DNA from: CAYMWF01 sp964394085 [NCBI: uncultured Gemmatimonadota bacterium]
Lineage (GTDB): Bacteria > GCA-2686955 > CAYMWF01
NCBI GenBank assembly: GCA_964394085.1
Contig: CAYMWF010000017.1
Coordinates: forward strand, 1-64,000
Direction of reading: 5' to 3'
DNA length: 64,000 nucleotides
Below are positions 1 to 9,815 of the stretch, one piece after another; within the stretch, counting starts at the first letter, position 1; each line of letters opens with the position of its first letter. The position numbers and the translations under genes are program-made. The notes under the pieces are model-generated. The model worked only from the letters and a program-made list of their open reading frames with translations. It had not been told where the DNA came from and made no database searches.

Positions 1-129
1 CGGCATAGCGGCGGGAGGCGGGGGTGAACCGCATGCGGCCGGGCGGCATAGCGGCGGGAGGCGGGGGTGAACCGCATGCGGCCGGGCGGCATAGCGGCAT
101 GCGGCGGGGTTTTGAACCTCACCGCATGC
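1..129. repeat. 43-bp GC-rich tandem repeat at the left edge
   Basis: Copies start at 1, 44 and 87. The first two are identical. The third keeps only its first 12 bases or so before it diverges, and the array probably continues beyond the left edge. It lies just downstream of the beta-helix gene that ends at 141 on the minus strand. No coding function is apparent. Confidence 0.85.
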
Positions 130-140
130 CTGGGCCGCTG

Positions 141-2171
141 TTATATGACCTCGAGCATGAAGGATGAGCTGGAGATCAATGTTCCACCGCGATATATCGA
201 TACTTCGAGCGTATAGAAGCCGAGCGGTGCGTTGCCCGGTACGAACAGGTTCACCGGGGCGCTTACTTCGCCCCCGGCGGGGACGGTTACCGGTGCGCCG
301 GCGTAGAGCGTCCTGACGAGGCTCGCGGGTCCGGTCACGTCGAGTATAGCCTCGTCGAGGGTCAGGCCTTCATCGCAATCGTTAACGGCGGTTGCAGTGA
401 AGGAGAGGGTTTCGTTGAGTCCTATCGTGGCGGGATATCCGGAGAGTTCGACTACCAGGTCGCAGGACTGCCCCTCCGTGTACTCGTCGGCCCCCATGTC
501 GCATCCCTCGCCCTGCGGCCGGGAATCGCCTTCAAAATCGGACCGCGGCATTCCCACGGATGTGCCCGTGTCGATGCAGGGGGAGCCGGCGGTCAGGTGG
601 TAGTCGCCGTTCAACGGATCAGCGAACAGGGGGTCGGCGTCGATGTTGCCCTCTCCGAACCACCCACCTTCCACGTCCGAGTAGATGATCGATGGAAACG
701 GCGACGACGTGTAGTAGATCTCTTCAGGCCAGTCCGCCCACAGGATGCAGTTCTGCATCTCGACCACCGAATCGTAACCGAAGTAGATACCGCCTCCGAA
801 CTGGTCACCGAAGAAGGCCATGGCGGTATTGTCGGATATGGTGCAGTTCGAAAAATAAGGCGTGGACTTGGAGATGAAAGCGCCGCCGCCGCGGGCGTAC
901 GCGAGGCTGGAGCCAAATGCCGAGTTGTCAGTGATCATGCAGTTGACCAGGGTGGGCGATGCGTCGGTTTCCATGGCGATGCCGCCGCCGTCCCCCTCGG
1001 TGAATCCGACCGACTGAGCGGTATTCTGATGAATCACGGTGGCGTACAACGCCGGTTGCGTCGAATCGCCGACACAGAATATGCCGCCGCCGGATACGGC
1101 GGAGTTGCCGGATATCTCGCAGCTCCAGATCGACGGAGAAGATTGCAACAGGTAAATACCGCCGCCCTCCTGCTCTGTTGCGGAATTGCCCGTGATGGTG
1201 CAGGACGTAATTTCCAGATCCGACCTGGAGCAGAAGATTCCCCCTCCTTCGCCGTACCCCGAGGAAGAAGGATCGGTTGCATTGTCGGAGATTACGCAGT
1301 CATCCAGAACGCATTCCGAATAGAATTCGAAATAGAGCCCGCCACCGTGCATCTCTGCGGTATTACCTGAAATCGTGCAATCGATGAAGGAGCCGTTGGC
1401 CAGCAGGCCGTAGACGCCGCCGCCCAGCCCGGGTGTCGTATTGCCGGTGATGGTGCACTGCTCGACGAGGGGATCAGAACAATAAGTGTAAACTCCGCCA
1501 CCAATATTATCCGCAATGTCGCAGACCTGCAGAATCGGAGAGGAATACTCGCAGGCGAATCCTCCGCTCGGGCTGTTCTCTTTGATGTAGCAATCGGTCA
1601 GTACGGGGTTGGAATCATCGCAAAACACGCCGCTGCCGCTGCTCAATGCGGGACTGGTGTTATTCGAGATGATACAGTTCGAAATAACGGGATCCGAACG
1701 GTCGCAGTAAATACCGCCTCCGGAGATGGTCGAATAATTTCCGGTGATGGTGCAGTTTTTTATGGTTGGCGACGAGTAGGAGAAGCAGAGGATTCCGCCA
1801 CCTCCCTGATGGTTGCCGTTGATGACCGTAAAACCATCCACAACCGCCGCAGGAGACTCGCCCCGAAAGAATATGAAACCCCGCGTCTCGGGTAAATTTT
1901 CGCAGTCGATGACTACGGGAAAGAGCCAGCCCGACCGGCGAAGCAAAATATCCTTGCCGCCGAAGTATAGATCCGTGTTCTCCGAACCCGTATAGGTCCC
2001 GGCCGATACGGTCACGGTGTCTCCCGCGACGGCGGCGTCTATGCCCTGCTGGATTGTCGGATAGTCGTGGGGAACCCGGATCTCAGCGGCATTCGAAGGG
2101 GGAGCGACGCCCGCCAGGCAGATTATTATCGTTAAGAGAAGGTAATGAATTAGGTTTGATTTGACTTTCAT
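141..2171 (-). CDS. Secreted right-handed beta-helix (Pmp-like) protein
   Basis: This 676-residue protein is predicted to be exported. It has a hydrophobic signal sequence in residues 1-28 ending near SNA-AE. An N-cap motif of the form YPTIQQGIDAA-GDTV follows, then many rungs of the type GGGIYC-(S/D)SP-I-NC-ISGN, which is the pattern of right-handed parallel beta-helix and polymorphic-membrane-protein repeats. Most rungs carry two cysteines. The last 110 or so residues form an Ig-like module (LSFTATAVNDC, GPASLVRTLY, VNLFVP) shared with the proteins at 7307-9346, 9816-10730 and 29615-30751. GGAGGA lies 8-9 nt before the ATG. It is the last gene of a minus-strand series that includes a TPR-CHAT gene and a sigma-like gene. 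A surface or adhesin role is inferred only; no polysaccharide-lyase catalytic signature was seen. Confidence 0.9.
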   Translation of the reverse strand: MKVKSNLIHYLLLTIIICLAGVAPPSNAAEIRVPHDYPTIQQGIDAAVAGDTVTVSAGTYTGSENTDLYFGGKDILLRRSGWLFPVVIDCENLPETRGFIFFRGESPAAVVDGFTVINGNHQGGGGILCFSYSSPTIKNCTITGNYSTISGGGIYCDRSDPVISNCIISNNTSPALSSGSGVFCDDSNPVLTDCYIKENSPSGGFACEYSSPILQVCDIADNIGGGVYTYCSDPLVEQCTITGNTTPGLGGGVYGLLANGSFIDCTISGNTAEMHGGGLYFEFYSECVLDDCVISDNATDPSSSGYGEGGGIFCSRSDLEITSCTITGNSATEQEGGGIYLLQSSPSIWSCEISGNSAVSGGGIFCVGDSTQPALYATVIHQNTAQSVGFTEGDGGGIAMETDASPTLVNCMITDNSAFGSSLAYARGGGAFISKSTPYFSNCTISDNTAMAFFGDQFGGGIYFGYDSVVEMQNCILWADWPEEIYYTSSPFPSIIYSDVEGGWFGEGNIDADPLFADPLNGDYHLTAGSPCIDTGTSVGMPRSDFEGDSRPQGEGCDMGADEYTEGQSCDLVVELSGYPATIGLNETLSFTATAVNDCDEGLTLDEAILDVTGPASLVRTLYAGAPVTVPAGGEVSAPVNLFVPGNAPLGFYTLEVSIYRGGTLISSSSFMLEVI

Positions 2172-2528
2172 TATCGAGTTCCTCCTGCTTTTCGGAAAAC
2201 CACTCGCTGTCGGAAACGATCATCATCCGGGCTTCGTCTCGAATGAATCTCCCCAACTGACAACTGATGATTTCCCACTTCGTCATTACATGCGGTTGTA
2301 AACCTCTGTTGCTCGCGCGGGAGGTTGAAATCGACACCGATATACTACAGATTTCACCTCCATATATTAATACCGGATATTATGAAAATTGCCTCTTGTT
2401 TTTTATATCGGACAGATGTTTTTCGCTAACTCGTTAAATGAGAACACATAAGAAGGAGTGAGGGCACACAAAGAAAGCAATTTCAATCGGGGTTTCGGCG
2501 AGATATGCGGATGGGAAGTGCGGGGTGA
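2172..2528. other. AT-richer intergenic region upstream of the first beta-helix gene
   Basis: This 357-bp stretch has no convincing gene. It is much more AT-rich than its surroundings, especially about 2340-2460, and on the minus strand contains a run reading GATATAAAAAA that could serve as a -10 region. It probably holds the promoter of the beta-helix gene ending at 141, but no full -35/-10 pair could be called with confidence. Confidence 0.4.
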
Positions 2529-3098
2529 TCAGGTCAAATCTTCAATCTGTTCGATGAGTTCAAGGGCCTTAGCCTTGAATTCTCCGCCGGCGACACCAAG
2601 ATGCTGGAGCGCGCCTGAAGGATCGTTCTGAGCGAGAAGGACATGCGCCAGGGTGAAACGGTACTTGTCGAGGTTTTCTTCGTCATCCTGAGCCAGGAGG
2701 GTTTCGAGGATCGTGCGTGCTCCGTTGAAATCACCTTTTCTCATGAGGGTGACGGCTTCGGTGTACCGGGATTCGGTATCCGGCAGGTCGCCGTTTTCCT
2801 CCGCGGCCAGGTCGCCCGACCTCACGACGGCGGCCCGGGCGGGTTGAAGGTAATCGGTTGAGAAGATCATGTGAAAAAACTCGCTCAGCCATGTTTTCGC
2901 CTTCTCGAGAAACTCTTCCCGCTTTATATCGGCGATACCGGCTTCGACATCGCGCTTCAATTCGCGCCGGACAGATTCTGCGTCCAGCCCGGCTGAGCTC
3001 AATTCGCGCCTGTATTCCTCGTCCGTCTGGGGATTGTCGAAACCCAGCGCTTCGATCAGCCGGTCAATCCGCTTTCGGGGATCTTTTTCGTCTTTCAT
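2529..3098 (-). CDS. Small TPR-like protein downstream of a sigma-like factor
   Basis: The protein is about 189 residues, soluble and acidic. The start at 3098 (MKDEKD) is chosen because AGGGG sits 5 nt upstream; an in-frame ATG at 3110 has no comparable site. The N-terminal half is charged and helical. The C-terminal half reads like TPR units (YTEAVTLMRKGDFNGARTIL, then ALQHLG). It begins 17 nt after the sigma-like gene, so the two are very likely co-transcribed. A role as a partner or regulator of that factor is inferred from position alone. I do not recognise a named family. Confidence 0.7.
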   Translation of the reverse strand: MKDEKDPRKRIDRLIEALGFDNPQTDEEYRRELSSAGLDAESVRRELKRDVEAGIADIKREEFLEKAKTWLSEFFHMIFSTDYLQPARAAVVRSGDLAAEENGDLPDTESRYTEAVTLMRKGDFNGARTILETLLAQDDEENLDKYRFTLAHVLLAQNDPSGALQHLGVAGGEFKAKALELIEQIEDLT

Positions 3099-3115
3099 GG
3101 TTCCCCTCATCTCAT

Positions 3116-3748
3116 TCAGAAAAGCCCGTTCACCGACAGGTTCAACCCGAGCACCAGCTTGCGTATCCTCTTCTTCCGCCGGTAGATTTCGGTCACGTCC
3201 AGTTCAAGCCTCGAGGCGATGTCTCCCGACTTCGTCCTCCCGGCGAGTATCTGGTCGAGCACGGTGAGCAGGTCGGGCTTGTCAGCCATGGCGCTTCGAA
3301 TCCGCACAATCACGCCGCGTATTTCCCCGGCCCGTTCCTCTTCGAGGTAAATCTGCTCCGGATCGCCGGCGGAATCGGGAAAACTCTCGATCTCCGGCTG
3401 CTCGAACGTCCTGACCTTTCTGCTGGTCCAGGATTGAAACAGGTGATCGATCTCGCTCCTCGCGATGAGCTTCAGGTGTGTGGCCAGGTTGGGGTATTTC
3501 CTGTAATCCCACGAACGTTCTCCGGAGAGCACTTTCTTGATGACCGTCGACGCGATGTCGACCGGGGACGATCCCCCGGGAAGGTTGCCGCCCCCGCCCG
3601 GAGCATATCCGTAAAGTTTCAATACGTACGACACGAACGCCACCAGTTCGACCGTGATCGATTCCCAGTCCTGGGATTCGAATACTTTTGAATCCGCCGT
3701 TCTTCTATTCAGCCCTTCGCGGCGGCGAGCTTTCGAATCAGGACCCAT
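3116..3748 (-). CDS. Putative sigma-70-family (ECF-like) transcription factor
   Basis: This 210-residue basic protein has a helical central part containing IDHLFQSW. Its C-terminus (LDQILAGRTKSGDIASRLEL, then DVTEIYRRKKRIRKL) looks like a sigma region-4 helix-turn-helix: GDIA-R-LE-DVTEIYRRKKR matches the recognition-helix pattern of ECF-type sigma factors. Region 2 is not clearly recognisable, so it could instead be another HTH regulator. AGGAG lies about 11 nt before the ATG. It sits between the frameshifted TPR-CHAT gene and a small TPR-like gene on the same strand, and may control this beta-helix/CHAT block. That regulatory link is inferred. Confidence 0.6.
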   Translation of the reverse strand: MGPDSKARRREGLNRRTADSKVFESQDWESITVELVAFVSYVLKLYGYAPGGGGNLPGGSSPVDIASTVIKKVLSGERSWDYRKYPNLATHLKLIARSEIDHLFQSWTSRKVRTFEQPEIESFPDSAGDPEQIYLEEERAGEIRGVIVRIRSAMADKPDLLTVLDQILAGRTKSGDIASRLELDVTEIYRRKKRIRKLVLGLNLSVNGLF

Positions 3749-3994
3749 TTCCCGCTATTCTCCTGCTCATGGACTTATACCGACCAATTCCCGAAGTTGG
3801 TTCAAATTGATGAACATTTTTTATGTATTACTCTTGTTCGAGCCTGTAATCGACTATTAAATCATGTAAATACCGAAAAATCACCAAATATCTGACGTCC
3901 GCCGCTCAAGATGCAAGAAAAAAGCGGTGAAAGCGCACGCAGGCCGCCCAACGGCTTTGACACTGAAATCTGCATAGGCTGTGAGAAATACGGG

Positions 3995-6948
3995 TTAAGC
4001 GCCGAAAATCCTGAAAGCTCCCCAGTAATAAGGATCGTTCCAGCTCCGGTGGTTGATGAAAGCCGTCTGGGCTTCTCTCAAAGCCCGTGCGGGTGTGAGC
4101 CGTTCCACCAGCATCAGCCGGTAGAATTCCGACATCAGGAGAGAAGTGGACAGGTCGTCCACGGCCCAGAGGCTCGCCACTATGTAACGGGCTCCCGCCC
4201 GGAGGAACCCGCCCGGCAGGCCGATGAATTCGTCGGAACCGTCGCCCGGGGAGACAAGGCCGGTTTCGCATGCGCTCAGCACCACCAGTTCGGCGCCGCT
4301 CAGATCGATTCCGTATGTAATCTCCTTCAGGGTCAGCAGCCCCCGGTCGTCCCGGGAAACCGCGCCGGGTTCCTCGAACGGGGCTTGATCCAGATCGTCC
4401 CGGGAAACCGCGCCGGGTTCCTCGAACGGGGCTTGATCCAGGTCGTCACGGGTGGCCGCACCGGATTCCTCGAGCGGGGTCTGTTCCAGGTCGTCCCGGG
4501 TGGCCGCGCCGGGTTCCTCGAGAGGTGCGCGCTCCCGGTCGGTATCCGGCTCACCGGCGAGGATTATCCCTGAACTCCATGGATCCGACGGGTTGAAAAA
4601 ACCATGGCAGGCGATGTGGAGAACATCCGCTTCCTTCGCTCCGTCGATAAACGTGGCCCTGGTCGCACCGGCGCCCGCCAGGCGGCGCACACTCCCCGGA
4701 AAAAACTTTTCGACCGATTCGACCTCCATCGCCGACCAGTCCAGGTTTTCCGTTGGATCATTCACGATCAACAGGTTATTCAAACTCCCGGGCGCCCTGT
4801 CCTTCTGGGCCAGGAGCACGTTTACTCCGGGCGCGAAGGATGTATCATATTCTTCCACCAGGTATTTCGATCGTTCCACGGAAGGCAGCCTGATCAGGTG
4901 AATCGGCAGTATGTGTAAAAGAAGGTGTGGAACGAGCACGAGGCGCTCGACACCCTCGAATCTTCGCTGCAGCAGGTCGAATGCACCGGCGAACAGCTCA
5001 TCGTAAAGCGGGCGGGTCGTGGTTTCGATCAAATCTCCCGGGTCATTATTACCATTTTTCTTCATGCCGGATGTCCACGCTTCGGCGATTTCAGTCAATC
5101 TTGCGGTTGTGAATTTTTCGCTGAATGATGCCTCGGATACAAGTAAACCTTCAGACACGGCGAGTAAATAAACGGCGGACCCGCGGCTGGTGACATTGCA
5201 GGCCAGGAGGCATGTTTTCTCATCGGTCAGGAGAGATGCGATACGGCTTTCACTGAAACGCTCGGTTTTGAAGAACTCGGGCTCGTATGACTGAATCTTT
5301 GCAATCAGTTTTTCGAACTCCACCCGCCTGCGCTCCACATCCCCGGCCACCTCCAGAAACGATCGCTGACCGGGCGCCGCTCCTCTCTGCTCCGCCTCCA
5401 GGTCCCTGAGATGTTCGACCATTTCAAGATATCTTTTTCGATCGTCTTCGCGGATCTTCCTGTCGAGAAGCATCCTGTCCCGTTCCAGCGATTCACCCAG
5501 CTCCCTCGTCCTTCCCTGCTCCAGCCAGTCGAGGGCTCCGGGCATATCTCCAAGGCGAGCCGCCGCCAGGGATGCCAGGTAATAGAGGACGGCGCCCTCC
5601 TCCGCCTCACGGGTTCTGCCGGTTATCGAAGTCGCCTGCTTCTGGAGGTATCGATCCGCCGTTCTGCCGGTATCGGCAACTTCCAGAGCTTCCCCCCATC
5701 GTCCCTGTCCGATTAGAACCCCGGTAAGGTTGATAGCCGTGCCCCTGCACTCCCTCGGCAGAGAGTTGACGCCAGCGGCACCAAGGGCTTCATTAAGAAG
5801 ATCGACGGCTTTGTCCGAATCCGCCCTGCTCCTGAAGGCGGCCAGTTCAGCCAGAACCTCGGCCCTGTAATTCAAGGCGAGAATATAATATCTCGGATAT
5901 GCGTCCCGGTTGATTATCTGGAGGTAACGTTCGTAATATCGGGCGGCTTTTTCAAGGTTCTCCCGTCTTTCGCCCCGAACCCTGTAGAAGTATGCATAAC
6001 CCAGGTTGAACAGTGTCCCGGTAAAATCGTTGCGAAGATTCTTTTCGCTCCTCACATCCAGCGTCTCATTCAGGAGTTCGATCGCCTTTTCCAGGTTGTC
6101 CGCCGCGTCGCCGAGCAGCCGCTTCCTGTAGCAGAGCGCCAGGTTGCTCTTGGTATCAGCCCAGAACTTCGGGAACTTCTCCTTTGTTCTGATCTTCAGG
6201 GAGTCGCCATACAGCTTGATGGCGGTTTCGATGTTTTTTGACCTGTCTCCCCTGACCCTCCTGATGTAAACGGCCGCAAGGTTGTTGGCCGTGGCCGCCC
6301 AGTTGAAAGGGTGAGCTTCGAAAGTCCAGACAGTGAGCGCCGCTTCGTAGCACGCTACGGCCTTCTCGATGTTCTCAGAGAAATCCCCCCTTGATCGATA
6401 GTTATAAACGAGCGCCATGTTATGCTGAATGCGGGCCCAGCGATCGGGGAAATCTCGATTACCCTTTCGATATTATCTTTCCGGCTGCCCTTCTGGCTGC
6501 TGAGCAGGAAGTGTCCCAGCAGGTGCGAGATCTCCGTTCGCAGGAGCCAGAAGTTCTTTGTTTCCCGATCCGACAGGGCCGATTCGAGAATCTCCACCGA
6601 TTCGTCCCACTTGCGCAGCCTGAAACGCCGCCGCGCCTCCCGGCCCGCTTCAACCGCTTTTGACGGCGAAACACAACCGAATGCTTCGCGACATTCCCGG
6701 TTCAGCTTCGCGCCGAAATATGCCTTTTCAGCCCCGATTTCCCTGCAGCGTTTGAACAGGTTTATATACGATGAAATCTCACTGACCCCGGGATGGTCCT
6801 TAAGAACTCTCGCTTCGTTACGTTTCTCTTCCAGAAAGACTAGCCCTTCGTCGCTGTACATCCCGGGATGCGCGCAGATAACCTGCCATTCGCAGCTTCT
6901 GAACGGGGCTGTGAGAATTTCCCGGAACACGGTCTCGATATCGACCAA
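3995..6948 (-). pseudogene. TPR-CHAT caspase-like protease gene, deleted and frameshifted
   Basis: The locus reads as two overlapping frames. The first (from a TTG at 6948) matches residues 1-150 of the paralogue at 10841-14059: FREIL-P, SDEG-VFLE, LF-RCRE-G-E-A-FG. It then runs into nonsense after NIERVIE near 6475. The second frame resumes with DFPDRWARIQHN and continues through TPR repeats of about 40-50 residues to a full CHAT domain ending at 3995. The join lacks at least the rest of one TPR unit, so a deletion between repeats with a frame change is the simplest explanation. The CHAT catalytic pair is present: His in IACHGFF and Cys in SACETG, 112 residues apart. The internal ATG at 6418 has no ribosome binding site, so separate expression of the C-terminal part is uncertain. 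The TTG start aligns with the ATG of the paralogue. Confidence 0.8.
4347..4535 (-). repeat. 48-bp in-frame tandem repeat inside the CHAT domain
   Basis: Nearly four copies of a 48-bp unit start at 4347, 4395, 4443 and 4491. Each encodes 16 residues of the type EEPGA(A/V)(T/S)RDDL(E/D)Q(T/A)P. They sit between the catalytic His and Cys of the CHAT protease, just before the conserved LTLKEITYGIDL segment. Copies 1 and 2 are almost identical, which suggests recent slippage or unequal crossing-over. Confidence 0.9.
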
Positions 6949-7306
6949 TGCGGCACCGTCGCTTCATTTGCTGGTTGCAGGATGCAGGAACCAAACCTGT
7001 TTGAGATAACCGACAACCGAATACTATTCCAATTCACCGACGGATTCAATCATGTACCTGAGAAGGTTTGTGATGTTAGAGGGCGGGGGCCTGTCTTCAC
7101 TGCTGTGAAGATGAGTTCAACGTTCCGGAAGGTTTGACCATTATTGGAACAGGGTTCATGAACGGGTCCGGCGCGGATGGCTGCGCAGTGGAGTCTGCTG
7201 CGGCGGCTCTTTGCAGGCAAGCCGGGAATCGACATACATTCCATCTCGGCTCGCCTGCTGTTTTCGATTCTGTTCCTCCTCCTATGCTGGATGGAGGGAA
7301 GCAACG
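6949..7306. other. Leader and promoter region of the frameshifted CHAT gene
   Basis: These 358 bp lie between the CHAT gene start (6948) and the stop of the beta-helix gene at 7307, both on the minus strand. The part nearest the CHAT gene (about 6949-7060) matches the region upstream of the second CHAT gene. On the minus strand an inverted repeat TCTTCAC-AGCA-GTGAAGA lies near 7096-7114 and could be a weak hairpin after the beta-helix gene. It has no T-run, so it is not called as a terminator. Confidence 0.5.
7021..7049 (-). promoter_or_regulatory. Sigma-70-like promoter of the first TPR-CHAT gene
   Basis: On the minus strand TTGAAT (7044-7049), a 17-nt spacer and TAGTAT (7021-7026) precede the TTG start by about 70 nt. 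The second CHAT gene has TTGAAT-17-TACTAT at the same distance, within an upstream block of about 118 nt that is clearly alignable. Conservation of both boxes and of the spacing is the main support. Confidence 0.65.
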
Positions 7307-9346
7307 TTATTCAAGGACCTCCAGCTCGAAAGAGTCGCTCGCAATCGGAACCGCCCACATGAAGGTTCTGTATATGGTTACCGTTATCGTGTAAACGCCC
7401 GCCGGTGCGATGGGCGGCACGTACAGATTCACGGGCGCGCTCGCCTCGCCGCCGGGAGGCAGCGTGATCGAAGCGCCGTCGTAGAGCACGTTCACCAGGG
7501 AGGCCGGACCCTCGATCGCCATGTCGGCCCTGTCGAAGCTGTGGGATTCGCCGCAGTCGTTCACGGCGGACGCCGTGAAGGAGAGGGTTTCGCCGGGCCA
7601 GATGGTATCCGGATAACCGGAAAGCACCACCGAAAGGTCGCATACATACTCGTCGGCGCCCATGTCCCATCCCTCGCCGGAGGGGCGCGGGTCGCCCTCG
7701 AAGTCGATATCCGGTGCGTTGGCGCCGTCACCCGCGTCGATGCAGGGCGACGAGGCGGTCAGGTGGTAGTCGCCGCCGCCGGGATCGGAGAAGAGCGGAT
7801 CCTGGTCGATGTTCCCGCTCCCCGGACCGGACCAGCCTCCCTCGATGTCGGTGTAGCTGACGGTCGGTTCGATCGAACCGGAGCAGAATATCTCGTCGGG
7901 CTCGTCTCCCCAGAAGATGCAGTTCGTGATCGGGGAAGTGGATTCTGTGCAGTAGATGCCGCCTCCGAGAGCTTCTCCGAAGAAGGCGAAGGCCGTGTTC
8001 CCCGATGAAGTGCAGTTCATGAAGGTGACAATGACATCGGACAGGTAGAGACCTCCCCCGCGCGCGCCGTTTCCCGTGGCGATGTTGTCGGTGAAGGTGG
8101 TATTCGTGAACTCGCAGCCGGAACCGGAGTCGAAATAGATCCCTCCGCCGGCTCCTCCGATCATATCGAGCGGACCGGCGGAATTTCCCGTGATGAAGTT
8201 CCGGTCCGCGACCAGGAAGTAGATGTCCTTGAAATAGATGCCTCCCCCGAGATGGGCCGTGTTGCCTGAAACCGTGCAGCCGATCAAGAAGCCGCCGGAA
8301 CCGCCCATGGTCCTGAAACCGCCACCCTCGTCGTACGCCGAATTGCCGGATATCGTGCTTCCGGTCAGCTTGAAGGGCGTTCCGTCGAGAAACAACCCGC
8401 CCCCGTGCGATTCCAGGGAGGTGTTGTATTCCACGACGCAGTCTACGAGGTCGAGATCTTCACAGGTCAGGAATGCAGCGCCCCCGCCCCTGGCTTGGGC
8501 CGTATTGAAGTTTATGGTGCAATATTCCAGGTAAATATCGGAATCTTCGCTGAACAGCCCTCCGCCCTGCTCCTCGTCGGTGGTATTGCCGGATACGGTG
8601 CAGCCGGAAAAGACCGTGAAATAGTTGTCAATGTCGCTGACACCGCCGCCGGTGGCTCGCGCCGAATTGCCGCTGATGGTACAATCCGTGAGGTAGGATG
8701 GATTATTGCAGTCTATAAGCAGAATACCGCCGCCTGAGTAAAGCTCCGCCCTGTTCCCGGAGATCAGGCAGTCGGTCAGGGTGATGTCACCGTGCCTCTG
8801 GCTGATGCCGCCTCCGCTCTTCCCGGCGACGTTATCGGTAATGGTGCAGCCGTTCAATGTCGGCCTGGACCAGCCCCTGGCGAAGAATCCGGCCCCGGAA
8901 TCCGCACTGCATCCTGCAATGACACAATCCGTGAACGTGGGATCGGAGTCGTTATCGCAGTAAACGCCTCCCCCGTCTGGGCTGTATCCACCCATGTTCC
9001 CGTTGATTATCTCGAAGAGGATTACCTCTGCGGCGGCGGATTCCCCGCCGTTGAAAATGAATCCCCTGCCGTCCGCCTCGCAGTCGATGACCACGTGCTC
9101 CTGCCCGTCCGATCCGAGCACGATATCCTTCCCCGAGAAGGTAAGGTTCTTGTTGCCGGGGCCGGTGTAGGTGCCAGGCGTCACGAGCACCATGTCTCCG
9201 GGCGCGGCGGCGTCGATCCCCTCCTGGATCGTGCCGTAATCGGCGGGAACGTGGAGCGTGGCCGCATCCGGCCCCGCAGCGCCGAACGCGAAAGCCAGTG
9301 CCGCGGCGAGTAATGTTTTCGCGATGAGAGTTCGCGGATGTTTCAT
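7307..9346 (-). CDS. Secreted right-handed beta-helix (Pmp-like) protein
   Basis: The 679-residue protein has a signal sequence in residues 1-29 (LLAAALAFAFGAAGPDA). It then has the N-cap YGTIQEGIDAAAPGDMVLV, many GGGI/GGGF-type beta-helix rungs with NC/DC pairs, a hinge with PCIDAGDG and GADEY, and a C-terminal Ig-like module. Architecture and sequence are close to the 141-2171 protein, including GPASLVNVLYDGA and VNLYVP near the end. GAGAGGA lies 4 nt before the ATG. It is the first gene of the minus-strand series leading into the frameshifted CHAT gene. The CHAT gene has its own promoter, so they need not be one operon. Function is unknown; cell-surface display is inferred. Confidence 0.9.
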   Translation of the reverse strand: MKHPRTLIAKTLLAAALAFAFGAAGPDAATLHVPADYGTIQEGIDAAAPGDMVLVTPGTYTGPGNKNLTFSGKDIVLGSDGQEHVVIDCEADGRGFIFNGGESAAAEVILFEIINGNMGGYSPDGGGVYCDNDSDPTFTDCVIAGCSADSGAGFFARGWSRPTLNGCTITDNVAGKSGGGISQRHGDITLTDCLISGNRAELYSGGGILLIDCNNPSYLTDCTISGNSARATGGGVSDIDNYFTVFSGCTVSGNTTDEEQGGGLFSEDSDIYLEYCTINFNTAQARGGGAAFLTCEDLDLVDCVVEYNTSLESHGGGLFLDGTPFKLTGSTISGNSAYDEGGGFRTMGGSGGFLIGCTVSGNTAHLGGGIYFKDIYFLVADRNFITGNSAGPLDMIGGAGGGIYFDSGSGCEFTNTTFTDNIATGNGARGGGLYLSDVIVTFMNCTSSGNTAFAFFGEALGGGIYCTESTSPITNCIFWGDEPDEIFCSGSIEPTVSYTDIEGGWSGPGSGNIDQDPLFSDPGGGDYHLTASSPCIDAGDGANAPDIDFEGDPRPSGEGWDMGADEYVCDLSVVLSGYPDTIWPGETLSFTASAVNDCGESHSFDRADMAIEGPASLVNVLYDGASITLPPGGEASAPVNLYVPPIAPAGVYTITVTIYRTFMWAVPIASDSFELEVLE

Positions 9347-9815
9347 GATTCCTCTCCCCTGTTGAAACCTGCGTCGAGCCGGCTGAAGCGCTTGACTCGA
9401 ATCTTGATCCGGACGGGAGCGAGCCCGCTGAGTCCGGCGCGGATGTCGCTTCCTGCAGATACTGCGGACGGACGGCCGCTCGACCCGGATGGGACCGTTC
9501 GACCCGGATGGCTGTTCGACCCGGAGGTCCGTTCGACCCGGAGGTTCGGGAGCGGCGCAGGCGCTCCGGCGATTCCTCCTGCATCAAGAAAAACCGGGCA
9601 GAGCGGAAATTGACCCCGCTTTTATTACCTTGCGCAGTTCGGGCCGGGCCCTGACCTTCGGAAAGAGCGATAAGGCGGGTCCGGCCGGCGAGGGCTGTTC
9701 CCGATTGAAAATAGTGGACTTTTTCTATCGTTATAGTTTATTATTAAGCAGGCAGGCGACATGCTTCGCACTGGAGCACGGTAGTGACCTGGAGAGTAGT
9801 CAGCGAAAGGATACA
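9347..9815. other. Divergent intergenic region with a short minisatellite
   Basis: These 469 bp separate the minus-strand beta-helix gene from the plus-strand CxxCH gene. They contain a 17-19-bp tandem repeat (9481-9547). Near 9700-9745 is an AT-rich segment with TTGAAA and TATAGT about 21 nt apart. The AT-rich part is the likely promoter area for the 9816 gene, but the spacing is too long for a confident call. Confidence 0.4.
9481..9547. repeat. 17-19-bp minisatellite
   Basis: Copies of a unit beginning CGACCCGGA start at 9481, 9500, 9517 and 9534, with small variations between them. The array lies between two divergent genes and encodes nothing convincing. Confidence 0.75.
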
